Of a DNA stretch of 64,000 nucleotides, positions 62,925-64,000 are shown piece after piece (the first letter of the stretch is position 1; every line of letters starts with the position of its first letter). The stretch lies in assembly GCA_037968475.1 (NCBI GenBank), contig JBBKVO010000008.1, positions 67,996-131,995 on the forward strand. The letters run 5' to 3'. This stretch comes from SB11 sp037968475. GTDB lineage: Bacteria; Bacteroidota; Bacteroidia; UBA8524. The notes beneath the pieces were generated by a model. That model was not told the origin of the DNA and made no database searches. It saw nothing but the letters and a program-made list of their open reading frames with translations. The position numbers were made by a program, and so were the translations under genes.

Positions 62925-62932
62925 TATCTTTG
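62925..62932 (+). promoter_or_regulatory. -7 promoter box TATCTTTG of the transposase
   Basis: A TAnnTTTG match 16 bp before ATG 62948, inside the IS element. Confidence 0.5.
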
Positions 62933-62947
62933 AAAAAATGATAAGCT

Positions 62948-63469
62948 ATGGCACGACCAATATTAAAAGTTGGGAACTACAAACCTGAGGAGATCAAAGC
63001 GTTATTTAGGGATGATGAGCGTTATACAATAGGGATACGTTTGTATGCAGTATATCAGGTTTCCCTTGGCCAGCCCAGCAGAAAACTTGAAGACCTTTAC
63101 AATACCAGTTTTAAACAAATAACTAATTGGGTGCACCGTTTTGAACAGGAGGGTATTGAGGGGCTTCGGGATAAAAAAGGCAGGGGGAGGACACCTCGCC
63201 TTAACGATGATCAGCGTAAACGCATTGGCGCTTTATTAAATGAGTCCCCGGAGGAACATGGGTATAATAGTGCAACTTGGACTGGCCCAATGCTGATAGA
63301 ATGGATAGGAAAGAATTTCACTATTAATTATAAAAAGGCTCAGATATACAATGTAATAAAATCCTTAGGCTATAGCTACCAGAAAGGCAGGGGTATTTTT
63401 CCTGAAACTGATAAGCAGGAACAGGCAGTTTTTAAGGAGGCTTTAAAAAAAACTTTGCGAAAATCCTGA
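62948..63469 (+). CDS. IS630 transposase, DNA-binding part (orfA)
   Basis: This 173-residue frame carries the winged HTH pair that binds the IS ends: PSRKLEDLYNTSFKQITNWV and GYNSATWTGPMLIEWIGKNF, with the linker RDKKGRGRTPRLND typical of IS630. It stops soon after an A8 run (63445-63452). The catalytic part continues in another frame, so a frameshift or slippage at the A-run is needed for full-length transposase. Confidence 0.9.
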   Translation: MARPILKVGNYKPEEIKALFRDDERYTIGIRLYAVYQVSLGQPSRKLEDLYNTSFKQITNWVHRFEQEGIEGLRDKKGRGRTPRLNDDQRKRIGALLNESPEEHGYNSATWTGPMLIEWIGKNFTINYKKAQIYNVIKSLGYSYQKGRGIFPETDKQEQAVFKEALKKTLRKS

Positions 63470-63473
63470 TGCT

Positions 63474-63989
63474 GTGCTGTTGTACGAAGACGAGTGTTCC
63501 CTATCTAACACAGCAACAATCGGCTATAAGTGGTCGATAAAAGGGCAGCAACCACAAATAGAATGCAAGCAACGAAAACGGGAAAGGCAAACCGTTTTTG
63601 GAAGCTATAATTACGGGACAGGGCAGATAACTGTAAGTTTTGAAGATAGGGGCAATAGCAAAACATTTAAAAAGCACCTAAAAAAAGTGTTAAGGGCTTA
63701 TCAGCAAGCACCAAAGATTCTTATGGTTTTAGATAATGTGGCATATCATCATGCTAAGAGGATTAAAGCATGGTTACAAAAACACCCCAAACTTGAATTA
63801 TTTTTTCTACCACCCTATAGCCCCGACCTAAATGCTGTGGAAAGAGCCTGGTGGTATATGAGAAAGAAAATAACCCACAATAGGTTTATTAAAACCCTAA
63901 AAGAGCGAAAGGTAATGTTTTGGAAAATGTTCTCCCATTTTTTAAAACCAAACAAAGAACTAATGATTGTTTGTGAAATAAATTATTAG
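63474..63989 (+). CDS. IS630 transposase, DDE catalytic part (orfB)
   Basis: A 171-residue frame from GTG 63474, though the frame is open from 63447 and reads KKLCENPDAVLLYEDECS, which is the natural continuation of orfA. The catalytic triad is D in YEDECS, D in VLDNVAYHHA and E in PDLNAVERAWWYM. All three residues are present, so the catalytic domain looks intact. The shift from orfA is +1 (or -2), so it is either slippage on the A8 run or a one-base insertion. Confidence 0.9.
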   Translation: MLLYEDECSLSNTATIGYKWSIKGQQPQIECKQRKRERQTVFGSYNYGTGQITVSFEDRGNSKTFKKHLKKVLRAYQQAPKILMVLDNVAYHHAKRIKAWLQKHPKLELFFLPPYSPDLNAVERAWWYMRKKITHNRFIKTLKERKVMFWKMFSHFLKPNKELMIVCEINY

Positions 63990-64000
63990 ACTCTATGTAA

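Larger units (their letters stand above)
62887..64000 (+). mobile_element. IS630-family insertion sequence, running to the window edge
   Basis: The left inverted repeat ttacataaagtctat (62887-62901) and right repeat ttagactctatgtaa (63986-64000) match at 13 of 15 positions when one is complemented. They may extend further outward. Between them are two transposase frames (62948-63469 and 63474-63989). The exact outer ends and the target duplication lie at or beyond the window edge. Confidence 0.85.

Overview
This window comes from a member of the Bacteroidota. The evidence is a Por/type IX C-terminal sorting domain (15223-15918), GldL- and GldM-like motor proteins (53606-55732), the gene order rpmB-rpmG-DUF4295-ftsY-rimO, bacillithiol synthesis (bshC), promoters of the TTTG-N20-TAnnTTTG type (for example 5353-5384 and 60542-60573), and no visible Shine-Dalgarno sites. 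The genus cannot be named from the sequence alone.

Layout. 0-5 kb: a small membrane protein, gyrA and a secreted TPR protein. 5-10.6 kb: an ArsR/AHSA1/DoxX-like operon with a well-defined autoregulated promoter, then DUF1801-type and unknown proteins, including one with a possible Mrr-like nuclease core. 10.8-15 kb: a sulfatase, a TetA-like exporter and a cobalamin-reductase-like 4Fe-4S protein. 15-19 kb: a T9SS cargo protein, then an M48 protease/lipoprotein/outer-membrane protein operon followed by a MITE-like element. 19-25.6 kb: a divergent MerR/DinB pair, and parC, a cupin gene and parE on the minus strand. 25.6-30.7 kb: an accessory zone with three ~460-bp direct repeats, a RepA-like ATPase and a DUF4062 protein. 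30.7-36 kb: an MFS transporter, free-methionine-sulfoxide reductase, a lipoprotein, a bestrophin and a TPR hybrid kinase. 36-40.2 kb: a decayed serine hydrolase, a HipA-like kinase/DUF3037 pair and a reverse transcriptase of the defence-associated type. 41-44.6 kb: a TrmH-type methyltransferase, mutS, tRNA-Gly and tRNA-Leu. 44.7-49.6 kb: a two-kinase operon, an AraC regulator and two small enzyme-like proteins. 49.6-55.8 kb: an unusual GldL-GldM-barrel-OmpA gene set. 55.8-62.4 kb: bshC, rimO, ftsY, ribosomal protein genes and a NamZ-like muramidase. 62.9-64 kb: an IS630 element running to the window edge.

How the parts fit together. Chromosome topology (gyrA, parC, parE), repair (mutS) and translation genes form the housekeeping frame. 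The stretches at 25.6-30.7 and 36-41 kb are filled with palindromic and MITE-like repeats and carry the candidate defence genes (DUF4062, HipA-like/DUF3037, reverse transcriptase).

The strongest candidate for an undescribed system is the GldL/GldM-like motor at 49.6-55.8 kb. It lacks gldK and gldN and is instead co-transcribed with a beta-helix/beta-barrel protein, with an OmpA protein next to it. The second is the reverse transcriptase, which converges within 2 bp on the HipA-like/DUF3037 pair.
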